Shown here piece by piece: positions 8,091-17,836 of a stretch of 64,000 nucleotides of DNA. Within the stretch, counting starts at the first letter, position 1. Each line of letters begins with the position of its first letter. The notes under the pieces are model-generated. The model was given only the letters and a program-made list of their open reading frames with translations, ran no database searches and was not told the origin of the DNA. Made by a program: the position numbers and the translations under genes. Source of the DNA: Pseudomonas brenneri (GTDB lineage Bacteria > Pseudomonadota > Gammaproteobacteria > Pseudomonadales > Pseudomonadaceae); assembly GCF_007858285.1 (NCBI RefSeq), contig NZ_VFIL01000002.1:62001-126000 (forward strand). The letters run 5' to 3'.

Positions 8091-8501
8091 ATGCGTCAGA
8101 ACGGCTTTACTTTGATCGAGTTGTTGATCGTCGTGGCGATCATCGGCATCTTGGCCACGATTGGCCTGCCCATGTATACCAAGCACCAGGCCAAGGCCAA
8201 GTTCACGGCGGGGTTGGCGGAAATCTCGGCGTTGAAGGCAGGTTTTGAGGACACCTTCAATCAGGGCACCACGCCCACGCTGGCGCTGATCGGCGGTACC
8301 AGCCCGACAGCGAACTGCGCGATCAGCGTTGCGGGTGATGTGGCCTCGGGAACGGGCTCGATTGCCTGTGAAATCCTTGATGCCCCTGCACCCGTCCAGG
8401 GCAAGATCATTACCCTGGTACGCAGTGCCACTGACGGTTGGAAGTGCACCACCACTGCTCAAGAGCAGTACGCTGCAAAGGGTTGCACGGCTGGCAACTG
8501 A
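8091..8501 (+). CDS. pilA: Type IV pilin (PilA)
   Basis: A 136-residue prepilin. The five-residue basic leader ends in Gly (MRQNG) before the methylated Phe, followed by FTLIELLIVVAIIGILATIGLPMY, with Glu at +5 of the mature protein. Four cysteines are present; the last two (GWKC... and KGC) frame a short C-terminal disulfide loop. The start is ATG at 8091 with GGAG upstream; the frame is open further upstream but has no other plausible start. PilD, encoded in the divergent operon, would process it. The pilin-modifying gene follows. Confidence 0.93.
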   Translation: MRQNGFTLIELLIVVAIIGILATIGLPMYTKHQAKAKFTAGLAEISALKAGFEDTFNQGTTPTLALIGGTSPTANCAISVAGDVASGTGSIACEILDAPAPVQGKIITLVRSATDGWKCTTTAQEQYAAKGCTAGN

Positions 8502-8583
8502 GGCCGGGCAGCGAAAATCAGTGACCGGAGCCTGTTGGATATGACGGGCTCCCAGGCACGCCACAGGGAAGTAAAGGTTGCCC

Positions 8584-9990
8584 ATGACGTTATCCGTGCA
8601 ACAGCGAGGAAGCGTGTTCTTGGTGGTGACACTGAGCCTTTTGCTGCTGGGCATCACCCTGTCCTTCAGTGGTCATGACTGGCAGCGTGTGATGCAGGTC
8701 GGCGTGGGTGTGTGTGCGCTGGTCTATGGGCTGTCGATTCCCGCCGGTCGCCTGGTCGACAAACCCACCGCTATCGGCCTGGTGCTGGTGTTCGGCCTCG
8801 GCCTGGTTTCTTCGTTGTTGGCCCACCAGCCCCTCTGGGCGTTGACCGAATGGGCGCTGATGATTACCTGCGGGGTGATTGTCGCGGCTTTTGCCCGGTT
8901 GCGGCGCAATGGCGACCAAACCCTGGATCAGGTGCTGATCCTGTTTGTGTTGCTGCTATGCCTGATCAAGACCCTTCAATATGGATATGCGGGCGTGCTG
9001 GCGTTTACCAGTGGCGAACCAATATTGGACACCGATCTCCTGCTTTCCGGGTTCTCCAACAAGCGCTTCTACGGCCAGTTCCAGACCTTTACCTTACCCT
9101 TGCTGGCGTTGCCGCTGCTGCTCGCGAGCACCTCACGGTTGGCGCGTGGGCTGGTGTTTACCCTGTTGTGTGCCTGGTGGTTGATTGCAATCAGTGGCGG
9201 TACCCGTGGCACCTGGCTGGGTATCGGAGTTGTCGCAGTCGTCCTGGCTTTTTTGGGGGCCGCAGGGCGTCGCTGGTTGGTCTGGCAACTGGCTGCGCTG
9301 TGTGGCGGGCTGTTTTTGTACTGGCTGTTGTTCTCGGTCCTGGCGCGTTATCTGGGGCTCGAAATCGCCAGTCTTTCCAATGATCGACTCACCACCAGCC
9401 TTTCAGGTCGAGAAGTGATCTGGTGGCAAGCCTGGGGCATGCTCAGTGAACGGCCGTGGCTAGGCTTCGGGCCGATGCACTTTGCCGATATCCCGAACCC
9501 GACTGCCGCCCATCCGCACCAGGCAATCTTGCAGTGGGCCAGTGAGTGGGGCGTGCCCTCGGCCTTGTGTGTGTCGTTGCTGGCACTGCGCGGCGGCTGG
9601 GCCACGTTGATGGTGATTCGCCGGCAAGGGCCTGCTGGATCATCGCAAGACCTGTTGCGCCTGTGTCTATTCGCCGCTTTGATGGGCGCGACGGTGCAGG
9701 CCATGGTCGATGGGGTGATTGTGATGCCTTATTCACAACTATGGCTGGCGCTGGTGGTGGGCTGGCTGTTGGCATTGCATCCGTGGCGCACATCCGTTGC
9801 CGAGCCGATGCCGCTGTTGCGTCGGGCCTGGCAGGTGTCGGCGGTGCTTTCGGTGGCGTTGCTGGTATTTGTCGTGTACCGCGACCTGCCAGGCGCCACT
9901 GAGCGCAGCCAACACTACATCGACGTTACCAAACGCCATCTGCAGCCACGGTTCTGGGTCCAGGGAGTCATTGCGCCGCATGTCCGGTAA
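8584..9990 (+). CDS. O-antigen-ligase family protein, TfpO/PilO-like pilin glycosyltransferase
   Basis: A 468-residue polytopic membrane protein with about a dozen hydrophobic segments and a Wzy_C/O-antigen-ligase loop (WLGFGPMHFADIPNP...HPHQAILQWASEWGVP, about residues 294-325). In P. aeruginosa group I strains the gene in the same place, between pilA and tRNA-Thr, is tfpO, which transfers an O-antigen unit onto pilin. The position and family argue for the same role here. Specificity is uncertain: this pilin ends ...CTAGN and lacks the C-terminal Ser that TfpO of strain 1244 uses. Start ATG 8584 after AAAGG. Confidence 0.75.
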   Translation: MTLSVQQRGSVFLVVTLSLLLLGITLSFSGHDWQRVMQVGVGVCALVYGLSIPAGRLVDKPTAIGLVLVFGLGLVSSLLAHQPLWALTEWALMITCGVIVAAFARLRRNGDQTLDQVLILFVLLLCLIKTLQYGYAGVLAFTSGEPILDTDLLLSGFSNKRFYGQFQTFTLPLLALPLLLASTSRLARGLVFTLLCAWWLIAISGGTRGTWLGIGVVAVVLAFLGAAGRRWLVWQLAALCGGLFLYWLLFSVLARYLGLEIASLSNDRLTTSLSGREVIWWQAWGMLSERPWLGFGPMHFADIPNPTAAHPHQAILQWASEWGVPSALCVSLLALRGGWATLMVIRRQGPAGSSQDLLRLCLFAALMGATVQAMVDGVIVMPYSQLWLALVVGWLLALHPWRTSVAEPMPLLRRAWQVSAVLSVALLVFVVYRDLPGATERSQHYIDVTKRHLQPRFWVQGVIAPHVR

Positions 9991-10029
9991 GTTGCCGGGC
10001 GCCCAATGCAGTGCTAGCTTTAGCCCACC

Positions 10030-10102
10030 GCCCGTGTAGCTCAGTTGGTAGAGCAGCGCACTCGTAACGCGAAGGTCGCAGGTTCGACTCCTGTCTCGGG
10101 CA
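10030..10102 (+). tRNA. tRNA-Thr (CGT), CCA not encoded
   Basis: A 73-nt cloverleaf starting GCCCGTGTAGCTCAG, with anticodon CGT in CTCGTAA and acceptor 3' strand CTCGGGC plus discriminator A. One T-T mismatch occurs in the acceptor stem. The next bases are AAAAGG, so no CCA end is encoded, unlike the other four tRNA genes here. It sits downstream of the pilin region, as in P. aeruginosa. Confidence 0.9.
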
Positions 10103-10238
10103 AAAAGGCACCACAGTTTTCAGATGATCCCAGAATGGTTCTGAAGGCCAGATGAACCGGTATTCGTGCCCGTTCTTTTGTATCTGCGCAACCTTGATGA
10201 CCCAGATGCATCCCCATTCCTCGATCTAAGAGAACACC

Positions 10239-10544
10239 ATGACCACGACAGCAATGACCCAGGAAGTGCGGCACGCAGAAGCCCTCAAGAAATACCTTGA
10301 GGAGTCGCCGCAGCTTAAGGAAGAGATCAAGGACCTGAGTGCTGATGACCAGCGCGACCAGATCCAGTGGGCATTCGAAGACGAGGCCGAGAGCCAGGGC
10401 TTCCAGCCTTGGGAACTGACCCTCAAGTACACGTCCACGCCGCAAGAGTTCGAGGCGGCACGCCTGGCCCTGCACAAGGAGGCGGCCGAAGTGTTGGGAG
10501 TCGAGTGGGAAGAGTACTGCGAGATGAACAATCTGGTGGTCTAG
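10239..10544 (+). CDS. Small acidic conserved protein (DUF6388-like)
   Basis: A 101-residue, strongly acidic, helical protein with no membrane segment. The blocks HAEALKKYLEESPQL, IQWAFEDEAESQGF and KEAAEVLGVEWEEYCEMN are well formed, and I associate them with the Pseudomonas DUF6388 family from memory. It starts at ATG 10239 behind AAGAGAA. It stands alone between tRNA-Thr and a bidirectional terminator. Function unknown. Confidence 0.7.
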   Translation: MTTTAMTQEVRHAEALKKYLEESPQLKEEIKDLSADDQRDQIQWAFEDEAESQGFQPWELTLKYTSTPQEFEAARLALHKEAAEVLGVEWEEYCEMNNLVV

Positions 10545-10566
10545 AAGCAGCGGCAAATTTCAAGCC

Positions 10567-10604
10567 TTAAGCTGCAAGTGGCGCCAGGCGCTCTTGCAGC
10601 TTAA
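10567..10604. terminator. Bidirectional terminator-like hairpin
   Basis: A perfect 12-base stem, TTAAGCTGCAAG/CTTGCAGCTTAA, with a 14-base loop, lies between the convergent small acidic gene and nadC. The symmetrical position suggests it ends transcripts from both sides. Confidence 0.65.
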
Positions 10605-10617
10605 AGTTTGTAGCCAC

Positions 10618-11466
10618 TCAAATACTGAGTCGCATCGATAAATCCACCGCCTTCACATCCTTGGTCATCGCCCCGATGGAGATGTAGTCCACGCCGGTTT
10701 CGGCAATGGGCAACAAGGTGCTTTCATTGATCCCGCCGCTGGCTTCGAGCTTGGCCTTGCCGCCGTTCAAGCGTACGGCTTCGCGCATGTCGTCCAGGCT
10801 CAACTCATCGAGCATGATGATATCGGCACCCGCCGCCAGGGCTTCGCGCAACTCTTGCAGGCTTTCCACTTCGACTTCCACCGGCTTGCCCGGGGCAATC
10901 TTGTGGGCGGCCGTAATGGCCTGGGCAATGCCACCGCAGGCGGCGATATGGTTTTCCTTGATCAGGAACGCGTCATACAGGCCAATACGGTGATTGTGGC
11001 AACCGCCGCAAGTTACGGCGTACTTTTGCGCCAGGCGCAGGCCGGGCAGGGTCTTGCGGGTGTCCAGCAGTTTGACCTGGGTGCTGGCGACAAAGTCCGC
11101 CAGGTATTGCGCACGCGTGGCCACGCCGGACAACAACTGCAGGAAGTTCAGCGCACTGCGCTCACCGGTCAACAGCGAGCGGGCGGGGCCTTCGAGGTGG
11201 AACAGCGCCTGGTTGGGGCTCACGCGTTCACCGTCGCGCACCTGCCAATGCACGGCAACCCGCGGGTCCAACTGGCGGAACACGGCATCGACCCAGGCAG
11301 TGCCACTGATGACGGCAGCATCACGGGTGATGATCGTGGCCTTGGCCAGCCGTTCGGCGGGGATCAATTGCGCGGTGATATCGCCGCTGCCGACATCTTC
11401 CAGCAGTGCGCGGCGCACGTTGGCTTCGATTTCGGCGGTGAGGTCGGCGAGGCGTAGATTCGGCAT
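10618..11466 (-). CDS. nadC: Quinolinate phosphoribosyltransferase (carboxylating)
   Basis: A 282-residue enzyme that converts quinolinate and PRPP to nicotinate mononucleotide in de novo NAD synthesis. The family blocks are present: [56 protein letters not shown] and EASGGI near the end. I placed the start at ATG 11466 (MPNLRLADL), with TGGAG upstream; the longer frame to 11523 has no ribosome site. It is divergent from the DUF1631 gene. The order tRNA-Thr, nadC, ampD, ampE is conserved in Pseudomonas. Confidence 0.95.
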   Translation of the reverse strand: MPNLRLADLTAEIEANVRRALLEDVGSGDITAQLIPAERLAKATIITRDAAVISGTAWVDAVFRQLDPRVAVHWQVRDGERVSPNQALFHLEGPARSLLTGERSALNFLQLLSGVATRAQYLADFVASTQVKLLDTRKTLPGLRLAQKYAVTCGGCHNHRIGLYDAFLIKENHIAACGGIAQAITAAHKIAPGKPVEVEVESLQELREALAAGADIIMLDELSLDDMREAVRLNGGKAKLEASGGINESTLLPIAETGVDYISIGAMTKDVKAVDLSMRLSI

Positions 11467-11734
11467 AGCGGGCTCCACATACAAAGTGCCTCGATTATAG
11501 GGGCATGGCAGCGCCGAACCCAAGGTATGCCGCCATAACCTGCCTGATTACAAAGCGCCTACAGAGTTTGCTGGCGCTACAGGGGCTATTTGCAAGATAA
11601 TCTCGCGCCTTGCAATTGGCGTCATAGCTTTGACGTCTCGGTGATCTACAGATAATCGCGGTAACTGCCGGTATTCCATCGGCGGTTGCAGTGATCGTTC
11701 ACTCAACCGAACCCCGTCGTTCCAGGAGGCCAGC

Positions 11735-13885
11735 ATGCACAATGACGCAAAGGTGGTGCCGATCAACAAGATCGCTGCACACGCGATGCCGTCGCCGCTC
11801 GCCCGCCTGCCCGTGATCGTGCTCCAGGTCCGTGACAAGGCCACGCAGCAACTCGACCGGGGTTTGCAGGAGTTGTTCGATAACGCCGACGACACCCTGT
11901 TCGAAATGGCCGACAAGGCCCGCAACAGCGCCGACCACAATATTTTCTTTGAGGCGATGCGCGACCTGCGCCTCAAGCGCAAGAACTTCGAACGTGTGTT
12001 CATGGAGCAGCTCTTCGCGGCGTTCGCCAACCTGGGGCAGGCCGGGCAAGGCGAGTTGCTGTTACCGACGGTTTCCTACGACGAGACGCCTGGCGTGTGC
12101 GCCGACGACCTGGAAAAAGCCGTGGCCCTGGAGGCCATGCTCGACAAGGTCATGCACCGTGACGGCCTGGCGCTGGGGCAACTGAGCGCCCGCCTGGGCG
12201 TGTTGTTGGGCAAGCGCCTGGATGATCGGGAAAACCCCCTTGGCCCGGCGATGCTCTGCGAGTACTTCCTGCGGGCCGGGCGCAGCCTGGGGGTGGAGAT
12301 CCGGGTCAAGCTGATCATTTTGAAGCTGTTTGAAAAGTACGTACTCAGCGATGCCGACCTGCTGTACGGCGAAGCCAATCAGTTGCTGGCCGCCACGGGC
12401 GTGCTGCCTGAACTCAAGGCCGTGCCTTCACGGCGTCCTGGCGAGCGTGCCAGCAGGGCCCGCCCGCCCGTCGAGGCCGCCCCGGCTGTCGACCCACAAG
12501 CCGACGAAGCCGAGCAACAAGTCTTCGCCGCCCTGCAAGAACTGCTACTGACAGTGCGTGGCAGCGTCGCCCCGACCCTGGAGGCCAGTGCCCAGGCCCA
12601 GCCTATCTCTACCCGCGACCTGCTGCGCCTGCTGTCCCATTTGCAACAATATGTACCGGAGCCTGCGGTCGAGGACGATTTTGACCTGCGCCGCCAATTG
12701 GAAGAACTGCTCACCCGGGTCAGCGTCAAGAGTGGAAAGTCGCGGGTAGTCGAAGATGCCGATGAGGATGTGATCAACCTGATCGCCATGTTGTTCGAGT
12801 TCATCCTCGACGACCGCACCCTGCCTGACTCCCTCAAGGCCTTGATTGCGCGCCTGCAGATTCCCATGTTGAAAGTGGCCGTGCTGGACAAGAGCTTTTT
12901 CAGCCGCGCCAACCACCCCGCACGACGCCTGCTCAATGAAATCGGGACCGCCGCCATGGGCTGGGGCAAGCGTGATGATTATCAGCGTGACAGCCTGTAC
13001 CTGCGCATCGAGCAGGTGGTGCAGCGGTTGTTGAACGATTTTGTCGATGACCCGGCAATTTTCTCGGTACTCCTGCACGAGTTCACCGCGTTTACCCAGG
13101 ACGAGCGCCGTCGCAGTGAGCTGCTCGAACAGCGTACCCGCGATGCCGAGGAAGGGCGCGCGCGCACCGAGCAGGCCCGACAGCGGGTTGCGGATGCGCT
13201 CAATCAGCGCTTGCTGGGTAAGGTCTTGCCACATTTCGTGGTGCAGTTCCTGCAGCAGGCCTGGAGCCAGGTCTTGTTGCTTGAATGCCTAAAACATGGG
13301 CAACACTCGTCGCAATGGCAGGCGCGGTTGCGGACCATGGATGAGCTGATCTGGAGTGTCGGCCTGAGTGAGGACACCGAGGCCGGCCGTCGCTTGCTGG
13401 AGCAATTACCCGCGTTGCTCAAGGCTCTGCGCGAGGGGCTGAGCGAGGCGGCGTTTGACTCTTTTGTTACCCGGGAGTTTTTTATCCAGTTGCAAGCCCT
13501 GCATACCCAGGCGTTCCAGGGGGCAACGCTTGCCAGCGTGACGCTGGTTGAAGTGCGCGAAGACTTGGGGGCAGTGGAGACGGTCAGCCTGGCAGAGGAT
13601 GATCCCGATTTGCTCAAGGTCCTCCAATTGCGTATCGGCAGTTGGGTCGAGTTCCGCGAAGATGAAGACAATGCCCTGCGCTGCAAGCTGACGGCGATTA
13701 TCGAGCCGGCCAACAGCTATATCTTTGTCAATCGCACAGGCCTCAAAGTGCTGGAAAAAACCTGCACCGAACTGGCCCTGGAGTTCAAGCGTGGCGGGGT
13801 GCGCACCCTGGATGATGCGCTGTTGTTCGACCGCGCACTGGCGTCGGTGATTGGCAATCTGCGGCAACTCAATCGCGCCAAGTGA
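11735..13885 (+). CDS. DUF1631 family protein
   Basis: A 716-residue cytoplasmic protein recognised as the DUF1631 family of Pseudomonas and relatives, sometimes annotated as a thymidine phosphorylase without good reason. It is largely helical, with an Ala/Pro-rich linker at about residues 230-255 and a coiled-coil-like charged stretch around residues 450-490 (RRRSELLEQRTRDAEEGRAR). The C-terminal 120 residues (GSWVEFREDEDNALRCKL, then YIFVNRTGLKVLEKT) have a PilZ-like beta pattern; this is my inference. AGGAGG precedes ATG 11735. Role unknown, possibly regulatory. Confidence 0.85.
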   Translation: MHNDAKVVPINKIAAHAMPSPLARLPVIVLQVRDKATQQLDRGLQELFDNADDTLFEMADKARNSADHNIFFEAMRDLRLKRKNFERVFMEQLFAAFANLGQAGQGELLLPTVSYDETPGVCADDLEKAVALEAMLDKVMHRDGLALGQLSARLGVLLGKRLDDRENPLGPAMLCEYFLRAGRSLGVEIRVKLIILKLFEKYVLSDADLLYGEANQLLAATGVLPELKAVPSRRPGERASRARPPVEAAPAVDPQADEAEQQVFAALQELLLTVRGSVAPTLEASAQAQPISTRDLLRLLSHLQQYVPEPAVEDDFDLRRQLEELLTRVSVKSGKSRVVEDADEDVINLIAMLFEFILDDRTLPDSLKALIARLQIPMLKVAVLDKSFFSRANHPARRLLNEIGTAAMGWGKRDDYQRDSLYLRIEQVVQRLLNDFVDDPAIFSVLLHEFTAFTQDERRRSELLEQRTRDAEEGRARTEQARQRVADALNQRLLGKVLPHFVVQFLQQAWSQVLLLECLKHGQHSSQWQARLRTMDELIWSVGLSEDTEAGRRLLEQLPALLKALREGLSEAAFDSFVTREFFIQLQALHTQAFQGATLASVTLVEVREDLGAVETVSLAEDDPDLLKVLQLRIGSWVEFREDEDNALRCKLTAIIEPANSYIFVNRTGLKVLEKTCTELALEFKRGGVRTLDDALLFDRALASVIGNLRQLNRAK

Positions 13886-13947
13886 TCGCAACCGCCAGGC
13901 GGATCACGGCATACTGAGTGCTCCCAAGTCTTGCGCAAGGAACCTGT

Positions 13948-14511
13948 ATGCAGTTGGACCCCACCAGCGGTTGGTGCCAGGGCGTTGCCCATTGCCCATC
14001 GCCCAACTTCAATGAGCGCCCGGGCGGCGAGATTTCCTTGTTGGTGGTGCACAACATCAGCTTGCCACCGGCCCAGTTCGCCACGGGCAAAGTGCAGGAG
14101 TTTTTCCAGAATCGCCTGGATGTCACGGAACATCCCTACTTTGCAGGTATTGCTGACTTACGGGTTTCAGCGCACTTTCTGATTGAGCGTGATGGCGCGG
14201 TGACGCAATTTGTCTCCTGCCAGGACCGCGCCTGGCATGCCGGTGTTTCCTGTTTCGAGGGGCGTGAGACCTGCAATGATTTTTCCCTGGGGATCGAGCT
14301 TGAAGGGACCGACGACCAACCCTTTACCGATGCCCAGTACCAATCCTTGATCGAACTGAGTCGCCAATTGCTGGCCGCCTACCCGGGCATCACGCTCCAG
14401 CGCATTTGCGGTCATAGTGACATCGCCCCAGGACGCAAGACCGATCCTGGACCGGCTTTTGATTGGGCGCGTTTTCGCGGCGCCTTGCAGGAAGGAGGAC
14501 ATGCACAATGA
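13948..14511 (+). CDS. ampD: 1,6-anhydro-N-acetylmuramyl-L-alanine amidase AmpD
   Basis: A 187-residue cytoplasmic zinc amidase that strips the peptide from anhydromuropeptides in cell-wall recycling; its loss derepresses AmpC beta-lactamase. The Zn ligands are visible in LLVVHN (His), GHSDIAPGRKTDPG (His and Asp), and the catalytic Glu in LGIELEGTDDQ. The start is ATG 13948 after AAGGA. The last four bases overlap the ampE start, so the pair is translationally coupled. Confidence 0.95.
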   Translation: MQLDPTSGWCQGVAHCPSPNFNERPGGEISLLVVHNISLPPAQFATGKVQEFFQNRLDVTEHPYFAGIADLRVSAHFLIERDGAVTQFVSCQDRAWHAGVSCFEGRETCNDFSLGIELEGTDDQPFTDAQYQSLIELSRQLLAAYPGITLQRICGHSDIAPGRKTDPGPAFDWARFRGALQEGGHAQ

Positions 14512-15344
14512 GTTTTCTGGTGTTGGTGCTGGCGGTGTGGATCGAGAAGTTCTCGGCCTTGCGTCAGCGGGTACAGCGCGATGGCCGCTGGCTGCGCGAG
14601 CTGGCCCGGCTTGAGTCGAGCACGCGGCTGGGCAAGCAACCCTGGCTGATCCTGGCGCTGCTGGTACTGCTGCCGGTGGCGCTGCTGGGGCTGTTGCTGC
14701 TGGTCCTGGAACCGGTGGCCTATGGTTTGCTGGCACTGCCAGTGCACCTGCTGGTGGTGATCTACAGCCTGGGGCGCGGTGATCTGTTGGGCCAGCTCGG
14801 GCCGTTTCGTGATGCCTGGCGCCGGGGGGACCTGCAAGCGGCTGAGCATGTTGCCGAACGCGACCTGGCCATTGGCGCCGACAGTGGCGAGCAACTGCTG
14901 GAGCGGGTCCAGGGCCATTTGCTGTGGCAGGCCTACCAGAGTTTTTTCGCGGTGATTTTCTGGTATTTCCTCCTCGGCCCTGTGGTGGCCCTGGCCTACC
15001 GCTTGCTGGCGCTGGCCAGTGAGCGCAGTCAGAACCCATTGGTGGCCGAGCGCGCCGGGCAATTGCGCCATGCTTTCGACTGGTTACCGGTGCGGTTGCT
15101 GGCAGCGAGCTTTGCCTTGGTGGGCAATTTTGTCGCGGTCAGCCGGGTCATGCTGCATGAGCTGCTGAACTGGGATATCAGTGCAGCGCAGTTGGTGGAA
15201 AAGGTTGGCCTGGTGGCCGGGGAAATTCCGCCGCCGGTAGTGGGTGCAGATGGCATCAACAGCCTGGATCGCTTGTGGGAACTGCTGCTGCGCGCGGCGG
15301 TGTTGTGGTACGCCGGGTTTGCGATCTGGACTGTTTTACCCTGA
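14508..15344 (+). CDS. ampE: AmpE regulatory membrane protein
   Basis: A 278-residue inner-membrane protein with four main hydrophobic regions, including ILALLVLLPVALLGLLLLVL and VIFWYFLLGPVVALAYRLLAL. It matches AmpE of the ampDE operon, implicated in sensing for beta-lactamase induction. The start ATG 14508 overlaps the ampD stop (ATGA) and is preceded by GGAGGA. A REP pair follows the stop. Confidence 0.93.
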   Translation: MSFLVLVLAVWIEKFSALRQRVQRDGRWLRELARLESSTRLGKQPWLILALLVLLPVALLGLLLLVLEPVAYGLLALPVHLLVVIYSLGRGDLLGQLGPFRDAWRRGDLQAAEHVAERDLAIGADSGEQLLERVQGHLLWQAYQSFFAVIFWYFLLGPVVALAYRLLALASERSQNPLVAERAGQLRHAFDWLPVRLLAASFALVGNFVAVSRVMLHELLNWDISAAQLVEKVGLVAGEIPPPVVGADGINSLDRLWELLLRAAVLWYAGFAIWTVLP

Positions 15345-15356
15345 GAAACGCCCTTT

Positions 15357-15457
15357 GCAGGAGCGAGCTTGCTCGCGAAAAACTTACAGGCGCCGCGTTC
15401 ATTCAGTAAGTACGCCTTATCGTTGACGTTTTTCGCGAGCAAGCTCGCTCCTACAGA
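15357..15457 (+). repeat. REPIN: paired inverted REP elements
   Basis: The arm GGAGCGAGCTTGCTCGCGAA is repeated in inverted form (ending CGCGAGCAAGCTCGCTCC) about 50 bases later, so the whole unit can fold into a long hairpin with imperfectly paired middle. It lies between ampE and the chemoreceptor gene. The rest of 15458-15676 holds only the FliA-like promoter. Confidence 0.85.
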
Positions 15458-15564
15458 AGGCGATGACCGCTTAACTGACTGGCATTAGAGCAATTTCCCA
15501 CAGGGAAGATGTGTTGGTATCAAGAAATCGGTCGGCCTATTAAGCGCCGCCGATCGCGTTAACC

Positions 15565-15591
15565 TTAAGTTACAAAACTCCCCGCCGATTT
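15565..15591 (+). promoter_or_regulatory. FliA (sigma28)-type promoter of the chemoreceptor
   Basis: TTAAGTT-N12-GCCGATTT closely fits the flagellar sigma factor consensus (TCAAGTT-N12-GCCGATA). It ends 85 bases before the chemoreceptor start and matches the usual control of chemoreceptor genes. Confidence 0.55.
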
Positions 15592-15676
15592 AAGCTATAC
15601 AGACAGCGCGCCCAATAGTGGCTTTCTGCCGCTGCCCTGCGCCTTCAATAAAAATAAAAGAAAAGGGAGTTCATCT

Positions 15677-17707
15677 GTGAAGAGCTTGCTCTATCCCGCC
15701 ATCGCGCTGATGAATCGCCTGAGCTTCGGCATGAAGTTCAGCCTGATCAGTGTGTTGTTTTTCCTGCCGATGCTGGTGACCAACTATTACCTGGTGCGCG
15801 ATTCCTGGCGTGAGTTCCAGGGCACGCAGGTTGAGTTACAGAGCCTGGACCTGCTGGGCAGCAGCCTGATCCTGCGCCGCGACCTGGAAACCCTGAACAA
15901 TCAGGTGCAAATCAACGCCACCCTCGGCCAGGCGGGCAAGGCGGGCGATATCGAAAGTCAGATCAGCGCATTGGAACTGCGCGTCCTTGAACGCCTGCAA
16001 GGCTTCCAGGCGATGACGGTCGATCCCGAGCAAGTTGCGGTGTTTGAGGGTAAGCGCGACGAGATGATCGCGGCCTTCAAGGTCCAGCAAAGCGAATCTT
16101 CGTTGTTGAGCAAAAGTGCGCTGATTGGCAAGTTGCTCAACAAGGCGCAGATGTTCAGCCAGATCATTGCCAGCCAGTCGGGGTTGAGCCGTGATGTGCA
16201 GGGTGATGTGCGCCAACTCAGCGAACTGGTGACCAGCGTCACCCCGCAAGTCACCCAGACCTTGGGCGAGGGCCGGGCCATGGGTGCGTACTCCCTGGGC
16301 CAGGGCTTTCTCAACTCATCGTCCAGCACGCGTTTTGACGAACTGTTGCAACAGTTGGAAAAGCTCCAGGCTGAATACGGCTTGAAAGTGCAAGACGCCC
16401 TGAACTCCAGCAAGGCCGCCCATGACGCGTTGGATACCTTGGCCCAAGCCAGCCAGGCCAGCCTCAAGCAGGGCAGCGAACTGTTCGAGGAACAGGTGGT
16501 GATGGCCGAGACCCTGGAGGCGCCGTGGCAGGGTTTTTATGATCAAGTGACAGCCTTGATGGCCAGGACCTATCAACTGGACGATGCGACCCTGTCCTTC
16601 CTCGACCAGCAGCTGCAACAGCGCCTGGCCCAGAACCGAACGCACATGGTGGTGCTGGTTGCGGCGCTGGCGGCGGTGTTCCTGTTGATCTTCTATCTGT
16701 ACGGCGGCTTCTACGCCTCGACCCGCACCACCCTGCGCCGCCTGGGCGCGATGATGGATAAGGTCGCCGCCGGGGACATGACGGTCAACTTCAAGTCCCA
16801 GAGCCGCGATGAGTTGGGTGAGTTGGGTGAGGTGTTCAATGGCACCGTAGCGAAAATCCACGACCTGATTGAACGGGTAGGGCACACCGTCCAGGAAGTC
16901 GAGCATCAGGCCGGGCAAGTGGAGTCGGTTTCGGCGCGCAGCAATCAGGCGGTGTCGGGCCAGCGCAGCCAGATCGAACAGGTGGCAACGGCCATGAACC
17001 AGATGTCGGCGACCGCCCACGAAGTCGCGCGCAGTGCGGCGGCGGCTGTCAGCAGTGCTCACAGCGTTAACGATGAAACCCTCAGCGGGCGTGGCCTGGT
17101 GCAATCCCAGCAGGGCAGCATCGCGCAACTGGCGTCCGAGATCGACCAATCAGTGCTGGTGATCAATCAACTGGCTATCGACAGTCAATCGATCAGCAGC
17201 GTGCTGGAAGTGATCAAAAGCATTGCCGAACAAACCAACCTGCTGGCCTTGAACGCGGCCATCGAGGCGGCGCGGGCGGGCGAGCAGGGGCGTGGGTTTG
17301 CCGTGGTGGCCGATGAGGTGCGCACCCTGGCCCGGCGCACCCAGCACTCCACTGAAGAGATCGAGCAGATGATCGCCAAATTGCACCAGGGCGTGGGTGC
17401 GGCGGTGAAGGCCATGGGCAGCAGCCATAAAATGGCCAGCGGTACGGTCGGGCAGTCGGAAAAAGTCCAACTTGCCCTGGAAAATATCCTGGGCGCCGTG
17501 GGGATGATCGTCGATCAGAACCAGCAAATCGCTGCGGCGGTGGAGCAACAGACGGCGGTGGCCCATGACATCGACCAGAACATCGTCGAGATCAATCGGG
17601 CTGGCGAGCACGCGGCCCAAGGTGCGCATCAGACCGAAGAGGCCAGCCGGCAATTGTCTTTGCAGGTGATTGAACTGAAAAAGCTGATCGGTGCATTTCG
17701 CGTGTAA
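15677..17707 (+). CDS. Methyl-accepting chemotaxis protein
   Basis: A 676-residue chemoreceptor. The first membrane segment is at about residues 20-42 and the second at 324-345, bracketing a helical periplasmic sensor of about 280 residues rich in Gln and Leu; the ligand cannot be read from it. A HAMP linker follows ([21 protein letters not shown]), then the signalling domain with the hairpin tip [20 protein letters not shown] (about residue 518 on), intact for CheA/CheW contact. No CheR-binding pentapeptide is present at the C-terminus. Stand-alone gene with a FliA-like promoter. Confidence 0.95.
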   Translation: MKSLLYPAIALMNRLSFGMKFSLISVLFFLPMLVTNYYLVRDSWREFQGTQVELQSLDLLGSSLILRRDLETLNNQVQINATLGQAGKAGDIESQISALELRVLERLQGFQAMTVDPEQVAVFEGKRDEMIAAFKVQQSESSLLSKSALIGKLLNKAQMFSQIIASQSGLSRDVQGDVRQLSELVTSVTPQVTQTLGEGRAMGAYSLGQGFLNSSSSTRFDELLQQLEKLQAEYGLKVQDALNSSKAAHDALDTLAQASQASLKQGSELFEEQVVMAETLEAPWQGFYDQVTALMARTYQLDDATLSFLDQQLQQRLAQNRTHMVVLVAALAAVFLLIFYLYGGFYASTRTTLRRLGAMMDKVAAGDMTVNFKSQSRDELGELGEVFNGTVAKIHDLIERVGHTVQEVEHQAGQVESVSARSNQAVSGQRSQIEQVATAMNQMSATAHEVARSAAAAVSSAHSVNDETLSGRGLVQSQQGSIAQLASEIDQSVLVINQLAIDSQSISSVLEVIKSIAEQTNLLALNAAIEAARAGEQGRGFAVVADEVRTLARRTQHSTEEIEQMIAKLHQGVGAAVKAMGSSHKMASGTVGQSEKVQLALENILGAVGMIVDQNQQIAAAVEQQTAVAHDIDQNIVEINRAGEHAAQGAHQTEEASRQLSLQVIELKKLIGAFRV

Positions 17708-17836
17708 GACTTTGATGTAGGTTTTATCTGTTAGCTGTGTGGTGCATGTCCTGTTTTCCCGGGTGAGCTTTTTTCGCAACGAGATTGGGTGAGAATTTGT
17801 TTCACACCCCATCCAGCGCTTCCGGGAGGCAGGGCC

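Noticed and set aside
10041..10556. 171-codon minus frame ending in ETGVEPATFALRVRCSTN
   Set aside because: Antisense to tRNA-Thr and the 10239 gene; the ending is a typical antisense-tRNA artefact.
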